DNA from: an alpha proteobacterium SCGC AAA280-B11
GTDB lineage: Bacteria > Pseudomonadota > Alphaproteobacteria > Pelagibacterales > Pelagibacteraceae
DNA length: 43,562 nucleotides
Direction of reading: 5' to 3'
NCBI GenBank assembly: GCA_000371745.1
Contig: AQUH01000001.1
Location: forward strand, 10,965 to 54,526
Shown here: one piece after another, positions 8,468-16,960 of the stretch
Position numbering within the stretch: position 1 is the stretch's first letter
Layout: the number at the start of each line of letters is the position of its first letter
Notes under the pieces: generated by a model
What the model saw: the letters and a program-made list of their open reading frames with translations, nothing else
Database searches by the model: none
Told to the model about the DNA's origin: nothing
Made by a program: the position numbers and the translations under genes

Positions 8468-8740
8468 ATGTCAGAATTTGATGATCTAAAGAAAAAGATA
8501 GAATTAACAAAAAATAAATACTCTAGCAACCTACCCAAGAATAATCCCAACATAATAGGATTGGCATTTAGAATTGGCACAGAGCTTGTTGCGGCAGTTT
8601 TTGTCGCAACTTTTATTGGTTATTACTTAGACAAATGGTTAGGAACTAAGCCAATTTTTATAATAATTCTATTTATGGTTGGTGTTGCCGCAGGAATATT
8701 TAATGTTGTGAGATCTGCAAAAATGATTAATAAAGGCTAA
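8468..8740 (+). CDS. atpI: AtpI/AtpZ-family ATP synthase accessory protein
   Basis: 90 residues with two membrane segments (about 28-50 and 57-80). The motif FIGYYLDKWLGTKP in the loop between them is typical of alphaproteobacterial AtpI (AtpZ-like). These proteins help assemble the c-ring or supply Mg2+ to the synthase. It is the first gene of the Fo operon, 7 bp after smc and 4 bp before atpB. No promoter gap separates it from smc, so the Fo genes may be partly read from the upstream transcript. Confidence 0.88.
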   Translation: MSEFDDLKKKIELTKNKYSSNLPKNNPNIIGLAFRIGTELVAAVFVATFIGYYLDKWLGTKPIFIIILFMVGVAAGIFNVVRSAKMINKG

Positions 8741-8744
8741 ATTT

Positions 8745-9479
8745 ATGGCAACAAATCCAATGCATCAGTTTGAGGTTCATAGAATAGGACCTTCTCTTTC
8801 CATTAACGGGATAGATGTATCTTTTACAAACTCAAGTTTATTTATGTTGATTAGCTCAATACTGATTATTACTTTTTTTATGATAGGAACAAGAAAAGTT
8901 AATATTATCCCTAACAAAATTCAGCTGATCAACGAAATAGTTTTTAATTTTATTTCCAAGATGATTAGTGAGACGGCCGGACCAAAAGCTAAACCGTACT
9001 TTCCTTTTATCCTAACTATATTCTTATTTATTTTAACTTTAAATATGATCGGTTTATTGCCGTATGCTTTTACTGTAACGAGTCAGATCATTATTACATT
9101 CTTTCTTGCGGTTGTAATTTTTATTGGAGTAACCGTAGTTGGTTTTGCCAAAAACGGGATTGGTTTTTTAAAAATATTTGCTCCCTCTGGAGTTCCTATT
9201 TTTTTATTTCCCATTATAGTTGCAATTGAAATTATTTCTTTTTTAAGTAGACCAGTTAGTTTATCAGTTCGATTATTTGCAAATATGCTCGCTGGGCATA
9301 CGATGCTTAAAGTTTTTGGTGGTTTTGTCGTAAGCCTAGGCATTATTGGGGGATGGCTTCCTTTAAGCTTTTCTGTTGCTTTAACAGCTTTAGAAATATT
9401 AGTTGCCTTCTTGCAAGCATATGTTTTTGCAGTTTTATCGTGTATTTATTTAAATGATGCTTTAAATATGCATCACTAG
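8745..9479 (+). CDS. atpB: F-type ATP synthase subunit a
   Basis: 244 residues, usual length. Subunit a forms the two proton half-channels against the c-ring. The N-terminus [13 protein letters not shown] is typical of alphaproteobacteria. There are five to six hydrophobic segments. The block [14 protein letters not shown] carries the essential arginine (R176), and the C-terminus ends with the conserved [18 protein letters not shown]. It stands between atpI and atpE in the usual order. Confidence 0.97.
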   Translation: MATNPMHQFEVHRIGPSLSINGIDVSFTNSSLFMLISSILIITFFMIGTRKVNIIPNKIQLINEIVFNFISKMISETAGPKAKPYFPFILTIFLFILTLNMIGLLPYAFTVTSQIIITFFLAVVIFIGVTVVGFAKNGIGFLKIFAPSGVPIFLFPIIVAIEIISFLSRPVSLSVRLFANMLAGHTMLKVFGGFVVSLGIIGGWLPLSFSVALTALEILVAFLQAYVFAVLSCIYLNDALNMHH

Positions 9480-9503
9480 AAAAATTAACAACTAACAAAA
9501 AAA

Positions 9504-9514
9504 GGAGAAAAAAA
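9504..9514 (+). promoter_or_regulatory. strong Shine-Dalgarno of atpE
   Basis: GGAG at 9504-9507, 7 nt before the ATG and set in an A-rich tract. The context AAGGAGAAAAAAAATGG is the same as at groEL (43331-43341). Most other starts in the window have no such motif, because they overlap or abut the upstream gene. It fits high translation of the c subunit, which is needed in many copies per complex. Confidence 0.7.
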
Positions 9515-9742
9515 ATGGAACTAGAAGCAGCAAAAATGATAGGAGCTGGATTAGCAGCTATAGCCTTGGCTGGAGTTGGCGTCGGTATGGGAACGATATT
9601 TGGAAGCTATTTATCGGCAGCAATAAGAAATCCTTCAGCAGCTCAAAAGCAATTTCCTACTTTATTATTAGGATTTGCACTTACAGAAGCTATAGGTTTA
9701 TTCGCTTTAGTTATTGCTCTTTTAATACTTTTTGCATTTTAA
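9515..9742 (+). CDS. atpE: F-type ATP synthase subunit c
   Basis: 75 residues, two transmembrane helices joined by the polar loop RNPSAAQ. The first helix has the glycine repeat GVGVGMG that allows tight ring packing. The second carries the proton-binding glutamate E58 in [11 protein letters not shown] see no Gln/Thr pattern suggesting sodium coupling, so H+ is likely. It is the only Fo gene here with a clear gap (35 bp) and a strong Shine-Dalgarno in front, and a hairpin follows it. Both fit the need for about ten or more copies per enzyme. Confidence 0.96.
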   Translation: MELEAAKMIGAGLAAIALAGVGVGMGTIFGSYLSAAIRNPSAAQKQFPTLLLGFALTEAIGLFALVIALLILFAF

Positions 9743-9765
9743 TTATTAAAATTAATTTAATAATT
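9741..9765 (+). repeat. A/T-only inverted repeat after atpE
   Basis: Perfect 10-bp arms AATTATTAAA (9741-9750) and TTTAATAATT (9756-9765) with a 5-nt loop. The first arm overlaps the atpE stop codon. The hairpin has no G or C and no uninterrupted U-tract directly after it, so it is a poor intrinsic terminator. It might slow 3' decay and raise the share of atpE mRNA relative to atpF' and atpF. That role is inferred from position only. Confidence 0.5.
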
Positions 9766-9773
9766 CTTAAGCA

Positions 9774-10352
9774 ATGAAGAACAAGAGTATAGCTATTACA
9801 ACTTACCTGTTATTTTTTAATAAAATAGCAGCAGCTAGCGAAGGTATGCCTCAACTAAATCCTGAATTTTGGTTGTCGCAAATCTTGTGGTTAACCGGTA
9901 TTTTTATAATACTATATTTTTTAGTTCAGAAATTTTTTAGTCCCAAATTATTTTCATTAATAGATGCTAGAGCAGATTTTATTAAATCTTTATTAAAAGA
10001 AGCTGAGATTTATAAAAATCAAATTCAAAAAATAGATAATGAATACAATCTGATTATTGCTGAAGCTAAAAATGAGTCAAAAAAACTTTCTGCAAAGTTA
10101 AAAATTGATTTTAATGAAAAAACTTCTTTAAAAAAAAAAGAATTTGAAAATATATTAAATTCTGAAACGCAAAAAGCAGAGCAAGAAATAAATACTTTCA
10201 AAAAGGAGACATTAGAGAACATTCAGAGCATAGCTGGAGAATTTTCAAAAGAATTGATAGAAAAAATAACTGGAACAGCGCCAAATAGTAGTAATTTAAA
10301 TGCAGTGATCTCAGAAATATCTAACAAAGAAAAGAAGAATCAATATGTTTGA
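9774..10352 (+). CDS. atpF': F-type ATP synthase subunit b' (AtpF')
   Basis: 192 residues. A short hydrophobic N-terminal extension is followed by GMPQLNPEFWLSQILWL, the usual opening of alphaproteobacterial b'. One membrane helix (about 38-56) comes next, then a long Lys/Glu-rich amphipathic helix. In photosynthetic and alphaproteobacterial ATP synthases, b and b' form a heterodimeric peripheral stalk. The alternative name is atpG or atpX. The 3' end overlaps atpF by 8 nt, which suggests coupled translation of the two stalk partners. Confidence 0.9.
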   Translation: MKNKSIAITTYLLFFNKIAAASEGMPQLNPEFWLSQILWLTGIFIILYFLVQKFFSPKLFSLIDARADFIKSLLKEAEIYKNQIQKIDNEYNLIIAEAKNESKKLSAKLKIDFNEKTSLKKKEFENILNSETQKAEQEINTFKKETLENIQSIAGEFSKELIEKITGTAPNSSNLNAVISEISNKEKKNQYV

Positions 10353-10593
10353 TGCAACTTTTTGGGTAGCAATATCTTTTGTAATTTTCTGTTTAATAAT
10401 TATTTATAAAAAAATTCCTCAACTAATTAGTAATCTATTAGATAGTAAAATAAATGAGATTAAGTCTGAAATTGATAATGCCAAAAATCTAAAACATGAA
10501 AGCGAAAAATTATTACAAAAATATAAAAGTAAAATAGAAGAAGCTCATGCTGAAAGTAATCAAATCATAAATAGTGAAAAAAAAAGAAACTGA
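10345..10593 (+). CDS. atpF: F-type ATP synthase subunit b, N-terminal part (frameshifted)
   Basis: 82 codons coding for the membrane anchor (FWVAISFVIFCLIIIYKKIP, about residues 6-25) and the first part of the stalk helix. The frame ends at TGA 10591-10593, just after an A9 run at 10577-10585. Removing one A joins it smoothly to the next frame (SEKKETEIFIKES) and gives about 165 residues, the normal length of subunit b. As written, the product lacks the part that binds F1. Possible causes are a sequencing or assembly indel, a strain mutation, or expression through slippage at the A-run. Confidence 0.85.
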   Translation: MFDATFWVAISFVIFCLIIIYKKIPQLISNLLDSKINEIKSEIDNAKNLKHESEKLLQKYKSKIEEAHAESNQIINSEKKRN

Positions 10594-10843
10594 AATTTTT
10601 ATTAAAGAATCAGAAAAGAAATTCGAACAGTTGATTGAAAATAAAAAGAAATCATTAGAACAAAAGTTGGACCAAATGAAAATTAAAGCAATTAAAGATA
10701 TACAAAATATATCTAATAAAATTGCTATTGAGGCAGTTAAAAAAATAATTTCAGATCAGGAAAATAGTGACAAAATGAAAGTCATTAATCAAAAAAATTT
10801 AGAGGCAACTTTTAGTCAATTAAAGCAAACTAAAATATCTTAA
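10574..10843 (+). CDS. atpF: F-type ATP synthase subunit b, C-terminal part (frameshifted)
   Basis: The frame is open from GTG 10574 and overlaps the N-terminal part by 20 nt across the A9 run. It encodes the Lys/Glu-rich coiled stalk (KKFEQLIENKKKSLEQKL) and a C-terminus (AIEAVKKIISDQ) like the delta-binding end of subunit b. It probably is not an independent gene: the GTG has no Shine-Dalgarno and the first codons lie in the A-run. Reinitiation at GTG after the nearby TGA is possible but less likely. The stop shares TTAA (10840-10843) with the convergent CDGSH gene. Confidence 0.8.
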   Translation: MKKKETEIFIKESEKKFEQLIENKKKSLEQKLDQMKIKAIKDIQNISNKIAIEAVKKIISDQENSDKMKVINQKNLEATFSQLKQTKIS

Positions 10844-11079
10844 GCTTTAGAGTGAGCGCCGTCGCAAAAAGGCTTATTATTAGTTTTTTTGCAACTACAT
10901 AAAAAATAAGGCTTACTCTCCTGAACTGTAAACTTCATAGGCTGTAAATTCGTGCTTTTATGAGAACCATCGCAAAAAATGCCGTCCTTGGAAAGTCCAC
11001 AAGCGCACCAATAATAATCTTTTCCTATTTCTAGATTAGTTTTTTGTGGGCTCTTATTTTTTTTAATTTTTTCTTCCAT
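10840..11079 (-). CDS. CDGSH iron-sulfur domain protein (two motifs)
   Basis: 79 residues with two CDGSH motifs. The first has C25, C27, C36 and H40 (ending FCDGSH), the second C61, C63, C72 and H76 (ending FCDGAH). Each C-X-C...CDGxH set is expected to bind one 2Fe-2S cluster with three Cys and one His, so this is a tandem, MiNT/CISD3-like protein. The family is linked to redox sensing and cluster or electron transfer, but the partner here is unknown. There is no signal peptide or membrane segment, so it is cytosolic, unlike membrane-anchored mitoNEET. Its stop overlaps atpF in TTAA. Confidence 0.9.
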   Translation of the reverse strand: MEEKIKKNKSPQKTNLEIGKDYYWCACGLSKDGIFCDGSHKSTNLQPMKFTVQESKPYFLCSCKKTNNKPFCDGAHSKA

Positions 11080-11221
11080 AATGTTATAAAGTAAATTGTA
11101 TCTTAAATTATTTCAATGAACAAAGAATTATTTTTAACTAACCAAAGATTTATAGATATTATTTGTTTTGGTTTCTATAAAGCTTATTCATATAATATTA
11201 AATTCAATATCTAAGACTTTA
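11080..11221. other. divergent intergenic region between the CDGSH gene and ispH
   Basis: 142 bp, very AT-rich, and one of few gaps able to hold promoters for both genes. AACCAAA (11140-11146) and TTTGGTT (11167-11173) form a 7-bp inverted repeat with a 20-nt loop, 48 bp before the ispH ATG. It is too loose to call a riboswitch or terminator. I see no known RNA motif. Confidence 0.4.
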
Positions 11222-12181
11222 ATGGAAAAAAATATAAAGAAAATTGTAAACGTATTTTTAGCAAGTCCAAGAGGATTTTGTGCTGGCGTAGATAGAGCAG
11301 TTGAGATTGTAAAAAAAACTATAAATAAATTTGGTGCTCCAGTTTATGTAAGACATGAAATAGTTCATAATCAGTTCGTAGTTGAAAATTTAAGATCTCA
11401 AGGTGCAATTTTTGTTGAGGAGCTCTCGGAAATTAAAGACAAATCTAGACCTGTTATATTTTCTGCTCATGGCGTGTCTAAAGAAGTAATAAATGAAGCA
11501 AAATTAAATAATATTATTTATATAGATGCAACATGTCCTTTGGTAACAAAAGTACATAAAGAGGCTGAAATTTTAGCAAGAGATGAATTTAATATTATTT
11601 TCATAGGTCATAAAAACCATCCCGAAGTAATCGGGACTATGGGTCAAATAGACAACAATTATATTACATTAATTGAAAATAAAGACGATGTAGAAAGTTA
11701 TGTTCCTAAAATTAAAAATAATAAATTTGCATATATTACTCAAACTACTCTTTCGGTAGATGATACTTTGGAGATAATTTCTTTAATAAAAAAAAAATAT
11801 CCATCAATAAAAGAACCAATCAAAAGTGATATTTGTTACGCAACAACAAACCGTCAAGAAGCTGTTAAACAAATTGCAAAAAGATGTGATTTATTTTTAG
11901 TAGTTGGAAGTAAAAGCTCTTCTAATTCACAAAGATTAGTAGAGGTTGCGAAGAGATCAGGCTGTAAAGAAAGTATGTTAATGCATTCTGAACAAGAATT
12001 ACCTTTTGATAAAATTAAGAACTGTAACAATATAGGCATAACTTCTGGAGCCTCAGCTCCTGAAATATTGGTTGAGAATCTAATTAAAGAAATTAAAAGT
12101 ATTACTGACATTAAACTTGAGGAGGTAGTTACTTCAGTTGAGAAAGTTTCTTTTAAACTTCCCACAATGCTTATTAAATAA
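11222..12181 (+). CDS. ispH: 4-hydroxy-3-methylbut-2-enyl diphosphate reductase
   Basis: 319 residues from the ATG at 11222. IspH makes IPP and DMAPP in the last step of the MEP isoprenoid pathway, using a 4Fe-4S cluster. The three cluster cysteines are C20 in SPRGFCAGVDRAV, C105 in DATCPLV and C205 in SDICYATTNRQ. The catalytic Glu and His neighbourhood (AHGVS, GHKNHPEV) is present. An in-frame TTG at 11168 would add 18 residues with no family similarity, so ATG 11222 is preferred. It leads the ispH-thrB-rnhA group seen in many alphaproteobacteria. The isoprenoids would feed ubiquinone (ubiA) and heme O (ctaB). Confidence 0.96.
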   Translation: MEKNIKKIVNVFLASPRGFCAGVDRAVEIVKKTINKFGAPVYVRHEIVHNQFVVENLRSQGAIFVEELSEIKDKSRPVIFSAHGVSKEVINEAKLNNIIYIDATCPLVTKVHKEAEILARDEFNIIFIGHKNHPEVIGTMGQIDNNYITLIENKDDVESYVPKIKNNKFAYITQTTLSVDDTLEIISLIKKKYPSIKEPIKSDICYATTNRQEAVKQIAKRCDLFLVVGSKSSSNSQRLVEVAKRSGCKESMLMHSEQELPFDKIKNCNNIGITSGASAPEILVENLIKEIKSITDIKLEEVVTSVEKVSFKLPTMLIK

Positions 12182-13143
12182 TGGCTGTTTATACTAAATT
12201 AGAACATGAAGAAGTTAAGCAATTTCTTGAACAGTACAACATTAATGACTTCAAAAGTTATCAAGGAATTATTGAAGGAGTAGAAAACACAAATTATCTT
12301 ATCAAAACATCACAACAAGATTACATACTAACTATTTACGAAAAAAGAGTTGATGAAAATGACCTGCCCTTTTTTATAAAATTATTATCTAGCTTATCAG
12401 AGAATAAATTCCCTTGCCCAAAACCTATTGAAAATAAAAATAACCAAAAAATTAACAAAATTAAAAATAAAAATGCTGCATTAGTAACTTTTTTAAATGG
12501 AAAATCAAAAATCAAAGTAACAAGCGAAGACTGCTTTGAAATAGGAAAAATAACAGCGCAGTTGCATGAAATAACAAAAAAATTTGATATTAAAAGAAAG
12601 AACAACTTATCCATTGAGAACTGGGAGGATATTTTGGAAAAAACTATTCAACAAAAAATTAATTTAGAAAAATCTATAATTGAAAAAACTAAAAATTATT
12701 TAGGATTCTTAAAAGAAAAATGGCCAAAAAATCTACCAACTGGCATTATTCATGCTGATTTATTTACCGATAATATATTTTTTATAGACAATAAAGTTTC
12801 AGGAATTATAGATTTTTATTTTGCTTGTAACGATTTTTTTGCATACGAAATAGCTATCTGTCTAAACTCAATCTGCTTTGATAACAATTCAACATTCAAT
12901 ATGACTAAGGCTAAAAATCTTATAGATGGTTATTCTTCAATAAGAAAACTAAGCGATGATGAGAAAAAATACTTACCTATCCTATCTATGGGTGCTGCTA
13001 TGAGATTTTTTCTAACTAGATTGTATGACTTTTATCATACCGATAATAAAGCGGATGTTAAAATTAAAGATCCTTTCGAATATTTTAAAAAATTAGAATT
13101 TCATTCAACTATTAAAAGTTTTAACGAATATTTTATTCAATGA
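12181..13143 (+). CDS. thrB: homoserine kinase (APH-fold)
   Basis: 320 residues. This ThrB type has the aminoglycoside phosphotransferase fold rather than the GHMP fold. It phosphorylates homoserine for threonine synthesis. It opens MAVYTKLEHEEVKQFL; GVENTNYLI forms the nucleotide-binding region, GIIHADLFTDNIFF is the catalytic loop (Asp and Asn), and GIIDFYFACNDFF carries the metal-binding Asp. It overlaps ispH by 1 nt and rnhA by 4 nt. The next enzyme of the pathway, thrC, ends head-on after rnhA, so both steps lie within 3 kb but on opposite strands. Confidence 0.93.
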   Translation: MAVYTKLEHEEVKQFLEQYNINDFKSYQGIIEGVENTNYLIKTSQQDYILTIYEKRVDENDLPFFIKLLSSLSENKFPCPKPIENKNNQKINKIKNKNAALVTFLNGKSKIKVTSEDCFEIGKITAQLHEITKKFDIKRKNNLSIENWEDILEKTIQQKINLEKSIIEKTKNYLGFLKEKWPKNLPTGIIHADLFTDNIFFIDNKVSGIIDFYFACNDFFAYEIAICLNSICFDNNSTFNMTKAKNLIDGYSSIRKLSDDEKKYLPILSMGAAMRFFLTRLYDFYHTDNKADVKIKDPFEYFKKLEFHSTIKSFNEYFIQ

Positions 13144-13574
13144 ATGAAGTGATTATTTATACAGACGGATCTTGCTTGGGCAACCCAGGAAAAGGTGGTT
13201 GGGCTGCTATAATTATTAAAAATGAAAAAGAAGAAGAAATATTTGGGTCAGAAAAAGAATCTACGAATAATAGAATGGAATTAACAGCTGCTATTAATGC
13301 CTTAGCAAGCATTAAACAAAATAAGAAAATAAAGATCTATACTGACTCTAAATATGTAAAAGATGGAATTGAAAAATGGATTCATAATTGGAAATTAAAC
13401 AATTGGAAAAATGCAAATAAAAAAGATGTAAAAAATAAAGATCTATGGATTAAATTAGATATTTTAATTAATGAGAAAGAAGTAAACTGGCATTGGGTTA
13501 AAGCGCACTCCATTAATAAACATAACAACAGAGTAGACTTACTTGCAAGAAGCGCAGCTAGCGCAAACGATTAG
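13140..13574 (+). CDS. rnhA: ribonuclease HI
   Basis: 144 residues, normal length. RNase HI degrades RNA in RNA-DNA hybrids. The active-site acids are all visible: D9 in YTDGSCLGNPG, E47 in NNRMELTAA, D69 in IYTDSKYV and D133 in NRVDLLAR. H123 is in VKAHS. The start overlaps thrB (ATGA). The last 17 bp overlap thrC on the other strand. With rnhB at the left end, the window encodes both RNase H types. Confidence 0.96.
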   Translation: MNEVIIYTDGSCLGNPGKGGWAAIIIKNEKEEEIFGSEKESTNNRMELTAAINALASIKQNKKIKIYTDSKYVKDGIEKWIHNWKLNNWKNANKKDVKNKDLWIKLDILINEKEVNWHWVKAHSINKHNNRVDLLARSAASAND

Positions 13575-14958
13575 CTCTAATATAGACTTTTATTTTATAT
13601 AAATTATTAGGCAGTACTTTATAGAACTCTTTTTTTTTAAGACTTTCATTTACTTCTTTGGGAATTACAGGATTTTTACTTAAAATCTTATAAATAGTTT
13701 CTCTAAATTTTGCAGGATGAGCTGTTTCTAAACAAAACAAATTTTCAGATTTTTTATTATTGTTTAAATAATAATCTTGTAAAGCTTTTAAACCAACTGC
13801 AGAATGGGGGTCTAATATTTTATGATTATTATTATAAACTGATTTAATAATTTTTTTAGTATCTTTTGCATTAACTGATTTAGAATAAAAAATATTCTTA
13901 ATTCTCTTTAAAATATTTTTATCTATTCTATATGAGCCATTTTTATTTAATTGACTCATTAATTCAGAAATTTTTTTAGAATTATTATTACAATAAGAAG
14001 CGATAAGTCTTTCAAAATTGCTCGCAACTTGTATATCCATACTCGGTGAAATGCTAAATTTCACTTTTGATGGTTTATAAACTCCATTTTTTAAAAATTT
14101 GTACAAAAGATCATTTTCGTTCGTTGCAATAATCAATTTAGAGATAGGCAATCCCATTTTATAAGCTACATAACCTGCATAAATATCCCCGAAGTTTCCT
14201 GTTGGAACTGAAAAAACACTTTTGTTATTTTTTTCAGACAAACAAAAGTGAGAATAAAAGTAATAAACTATCTGAACAACTATTCTTGCCCAATTTATTG
14301 AATTAACGCCCGACATATTAATTGATTTTCTAAAACTCAAATCATTAAACATTGATTTTACTAATGTCTGACAATCATCAAATGAGCCTTGCACAGCAAT
14401 ATTAAAAACATTTTTTGAATTCACTGTGGTCATTAACTTTCTTTGCGTTACCGAAACTTTTCCTTTAGGGTGTAAAACAAAAATTCTTAGATTTTTTTTA
14501 TCTTTAACGGCATCAATTGCCGCAGCGCCGGTGTCTCCTGAAGTTGCTGTTACCAGATTAATTCTCCTCTTATTTTTATTAAGAATTAGTTCGTACATAT
14601 TACCTATGACCTGCAAGGCAATATCTTTAAAAGCTAGCGTAGGCCCATGATATAATTCTACTAGATTAAATTTTTTTACTCTTGAAAATTTTATTACATT
14701 AGAACTGTCAAAATTTTTATAAGATTTCTTGATTATTTGTTTTAGCTCAGTTCTCGAAAAAGTATTGCCAGTATAAATTTTTATAATTTCATAAGCTAAA
14801 TCATTATAATTTAATTTAGAAAACCTTTGTAAAGTAGACTTTGAAAGACGAGGTATATTTTTTGGAATATAAAGACCTCCATCATGAGCAAGGCCATTTA
14901 AAAAAGTATCAATAAAACTATAAGTTTTTTTATTATTTCTTGTGCTAATATATTTCAT
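13558..14958 (-). CDS. thrC: threonine synthase
   Basis: 466 residues, the longer proteobacterial class. ThrC converts phosphohomoserine to threonine with PLP. The Lys that binds PLP is K111 in HGPTLAFKDIALQ. ATSGDTGAAA and VPTGNFGDI form the phosphate-binding loops. The start overlaps the SURF1 stop by 4 nt, so thrC is probably transcribed as the last gene of the cytochrome oxidase operon. This arrangement is common in alphaproteobacteria although the functions are unrelated. The 3' end overlaps rnhA. Confidence 0.95.
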   Translation of the reverse strand: MKYISTRNNKKTYSFIDTFLNGLAHDGGLYIPKNIPRLSKSTLQRFSKLNYNDLAYEIIKIYTGNTFSRTELKQIIKKSYKNFDSSNVIKFSRVKKFNLVELYHGPTLAFKDIALQVIGNMYELILNKNKRRINLVTATSGDTGAAAIDAVKDKKNLRIFVLHPKGKVSVTQRKLMTTVNSKNVFNIAVQGSFDDCQTLVKSMFNDLSFRKSINMSGVNSINWARIVVQIVYYFYSHFCLSEKNNKSVFSVPTGNFGDIYAGYVAYKMGLPISKLIIATNENDLLYKFLKNGVYKPSKVKFSISPSMDIQVASNFERLIASYCNNNSKKISELMSQLNKNGSYRIDKNILKRIKNIFYSKSVNAKDTKKIIKSVYNNNHKILDPHSAVGLKALQDYYLNNNKKSENLFCLETAHPAKFRETIYKILSKNPVIPKEVNESLKKKEFYKVLPNNLYKIKVYIRANRLR

Positions 14959-15605
14959 TTAACTTTTTTCCTATAATATAAAAAAAAAATTATAGTCACT
15001 AACGCTAAGCCATACCATGTTATAGCATATTGCAAATGATTATTTGATAAATGAATTTGAAAATTATTAACTACTATATCTTTGTTTGTTTTTGAAGTCT
15101 GAATAATCAATAATGGATAAATATTTTTATTTAAGTTTTTCTTTAAAAAATTGATGTCAATAAAATATGCAAAATCTTCTTTGCTGCTATTTTCTGGTGT
15201 AAATAAAGCTTTAGCTTTTATTTTCTGAGTAAAGCCTTCTATGACATCATCATTAAATGAAGTTTTTTTTATTTCATTAATTTTATTTTTTTTAACCCAC
15301 CCCTTGTCAATTAAAACTACTAGCGAATTATTCACTTCATAAGGAACTATAACTTTAAAACCAATCTCTCCTTCATTAAGATTATATAAAAATACTTCTG
15401 GTTTAAGAGATTTTTTTTTTAATAAAACTTTAGTATATTCTTTGTTTATTTCAGGATTAAAATTAATAGAATTTTTTTTAAGGTTTTTTTCTAAGTTTTC
15501 AATTAAATTGTTTTTATGATTAAGTCTAATAATCTGCCAAGTTCCTAATAAAAAAAGAATAAGAACAAAAAATATAAAAAAAATATCTAACGACTTTATT
15601 TTCAA
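14955..15605 (-). CDS. SURF1-family cytochrome oxidase assembly factor
   Basis: 216 residues with two membrane helices, near 8-25 and near the C-terminus (YGLALVTIIFFLYYRKK), flanking a periplasmic domain. The LLGTWQIIRLNHKNNLI start and VLIDKGWVKK match the SURF1 pattern (GxWQ...RxxxK and a GWV block). NHLQYAITWYGLA before the last helix is the family hallmark. SURF1 helps insert heme a into subunit I. It lies 12 bp after ctaE and overlaps thrC by 4 nt. Confidence 0.9.
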   Translation of the reverse strand: MKIKSLDIFFIFFVLILFLLGTWQIIRLNHKNNLIENLEKNLKKNSINFNPEINKEYTKVLLKKKSLKPEVFLYNLNEGEIGFKVIVPYEVNNSLVVLIDKGWVKKNKINEIKKTSFNDDVIEGFTQKIKAKALFTPENSSKEDFAYFIDINFLKKNLNKNIYPLLIIQTSKTNKDIVVNNFQIHLSNNHLQYAITWYGLALVTIIFFLYYRKKVK

Positions 15606-15617
15606 TGAAGATATCTA

Positions 15618-16412
15618 CTAACTTCCCCAGATATATATTGAGGCAAATAAGAACAACCAAACCACATCAACAAAGTGCCAATACCAAGCAGCTGCTTCAA
15701 ATCCAAAATGATGATCAGGCTTATAATGTCCTGCTTTGGCTCTAAAATAACAAACTGCTAAAAAGATTGTTCCTACAATAACGTGGAAACCATGGAAGCC
15801 AGTTGCCATATAAAAAGTTGATCCGTAAATTCCTGTGCTTAATTTAAAATCCGCATGAATATATTCGTAAGCTTGAAAACAAGTGAAAATAGTGCCCAAT
15901 ATAACCGTTAATAACAAGCCATTTAATAAACCTTTTCTGTCATTTTCTAAAAGAGCATGGTGCGCCCAGGTGACTGTCGTTCCAGATAAAAGTAAAATTA
16001 ATGTATTAATTAATGGTATATGCCAAGGATCAAGGGCATTAATACCTTTGGGTGGCCAAACTGATCCAATTACTTGCGATGGAAATAAACTTGCGTCAAA
16101 AAAGGCCCAGAACCAAGCAACAAAGAACATAACTTCTGACATTATAAATAATGTCATTCCATATCTTAGTCCGATCTGAACAACTGGGGTGTGATCACCT
16201 TTATACTCTCCTTCAATAACTACATCTCTAAACCACATAAACATAGAATAAAGTGTTAAACCCAAACCGATTAACAACAGCCAAGAGGTTTTGGCATGCA
16301 TATAATAAACTGCACCAAAAGCTAAAACTAAAGCAGAGAAAGAAGAGGCAATCGGCCAAACACTTGGATCTACCAGATGATAATCATGACTTTTTTTGTG
16401 ATTGTCCGACAT
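15618..16412 (-). CDS. ctaE: cytochrome c oxidase subunit III
   Basis: 264 residues with seven membrane segments. [13 protein letters not shown] at the N-terminus, [17 protein letters not shown], the [14 protein letters not shown] block and the ending [19 protein letters not shown] are subunit III signatures. It stabilises the aa3 oxidase core. The start codon overlaps the ctaG stop by 1 nt. Alternative name coxC. Confidence 0.97.
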   Translation of the reverse strand: MSDNHKKSHDYHLVDPSVWPIASSFSALVLAFGAVYYMHAKTSWLLLIGLGLTLYSMFMWFRDVVIEGEYKGDHTPVVQIGLRYGMTLFIMSEVMFFVAWFWAFFDASLFPSQVIGSVWPPKGINALDPWHIPLINTLILLLSGTTVTWAHHALLENDRKGLLNGLLLTVILGTIFTCFQAYEYIHADFKLSTGIYGSTFYMATGFHGFHVIVGTIFLAVCYFRAKAGHYKPDHHFGFEAAAWYWHFVDVVWLFLFASIYIWGS

Positions 16413-16960
16413 TAATTTTTATCCTTCTTAAAGTTAGCTACATCAAAAAAAGTATAAGATAAAGTAATATCCTTAATTTCCTTTGTAGATAAGTCATCTA
16501 CTATTTTTGGATCAATAAAATACGCCATTTCAAACTCCTTAGTTTCTTTTGGTTTTAAAGTTTGTTGTTCAAAACAAAAACAGCTAATTTTATTAAAATA
16601 TTGACCTGCAGAATCTGGCGTTACATTAAAAGTTGCGACCCCTGTAGAAGTTTCCTTTCCTAAATTCTTTACTCTAAATTTTATAGTAGATACCTGCCCT
16701 GCTTTAATATTTTCCTTAGTCTTTTCGGCTTTAAAATCCCAAAATAGTCCTTTTGCAACATTAGTATCAAATCTAGTTAGAATAACATGATTAATAACAA
16801 TATTTGGAATCTGCTTAGAAACTTTTGTAGTTCCGCCGAACCCAGTAGCTTTGCAAAATAATTCATAAAGAGGAACTGATGCGTAAGAAAGTCCAAGCAT
16901 AACAAAAAAAATTGCAACTAAATAAAAAGAATTTATTTTTTTATTTGTTTGCAAGCTCAT
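16412..16960 (-). CDS. ctaG: cytochrome c oxidase assembly protein, copper chaperone Cox11/CtaG
   Basis: 182 residues with one N-terminal membrane helix (about 12-31) and a periplasmic beta domain. The copper-binding CFCF motif has C127 and C129, and C36 lies in [14 protein letters not shown]. Cox11 delivers copper to the CuB site of subunit I. It sits in the ctaB-small ORF-ctaG-ctaE order. Its ATG overlaps the stop of the small upstream ORF (ATGA), so the two are probably translationally coupled. Confidence 0.95.
   Translation of the reverse strand: MSLQTNKKINSFYLVAIFFVMLGLSYASVPLYELFCKATGFGGTTKVSKQIPNIVINHVILTRFDTNVAKGLFWDFKAEKTKENIKAGQVSTIKFRVKNLGKETSTGVATFNVTPDSAGQYFNKISCFCFEQQTLKPKETKEFEMAYFIDPKIVDDLSTKEIKDITLSYTFFDVANFKKDKN

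Noticed and set aside
11140-11173. AACCAAA/TTTGGTT repeat as a riboswitch or attenuator
   Set aside because: A 7-bp stem with a 20-nt loop and no U-tract or known motif is weak in such AT-rich DNA.
11168-11221. TTG-initiated N-terminal extension of ispH
   Set aside because: The added 18 residues have no family similarity, while ATG 11222 begins just before the conserved block. The stretch is treated as leader.
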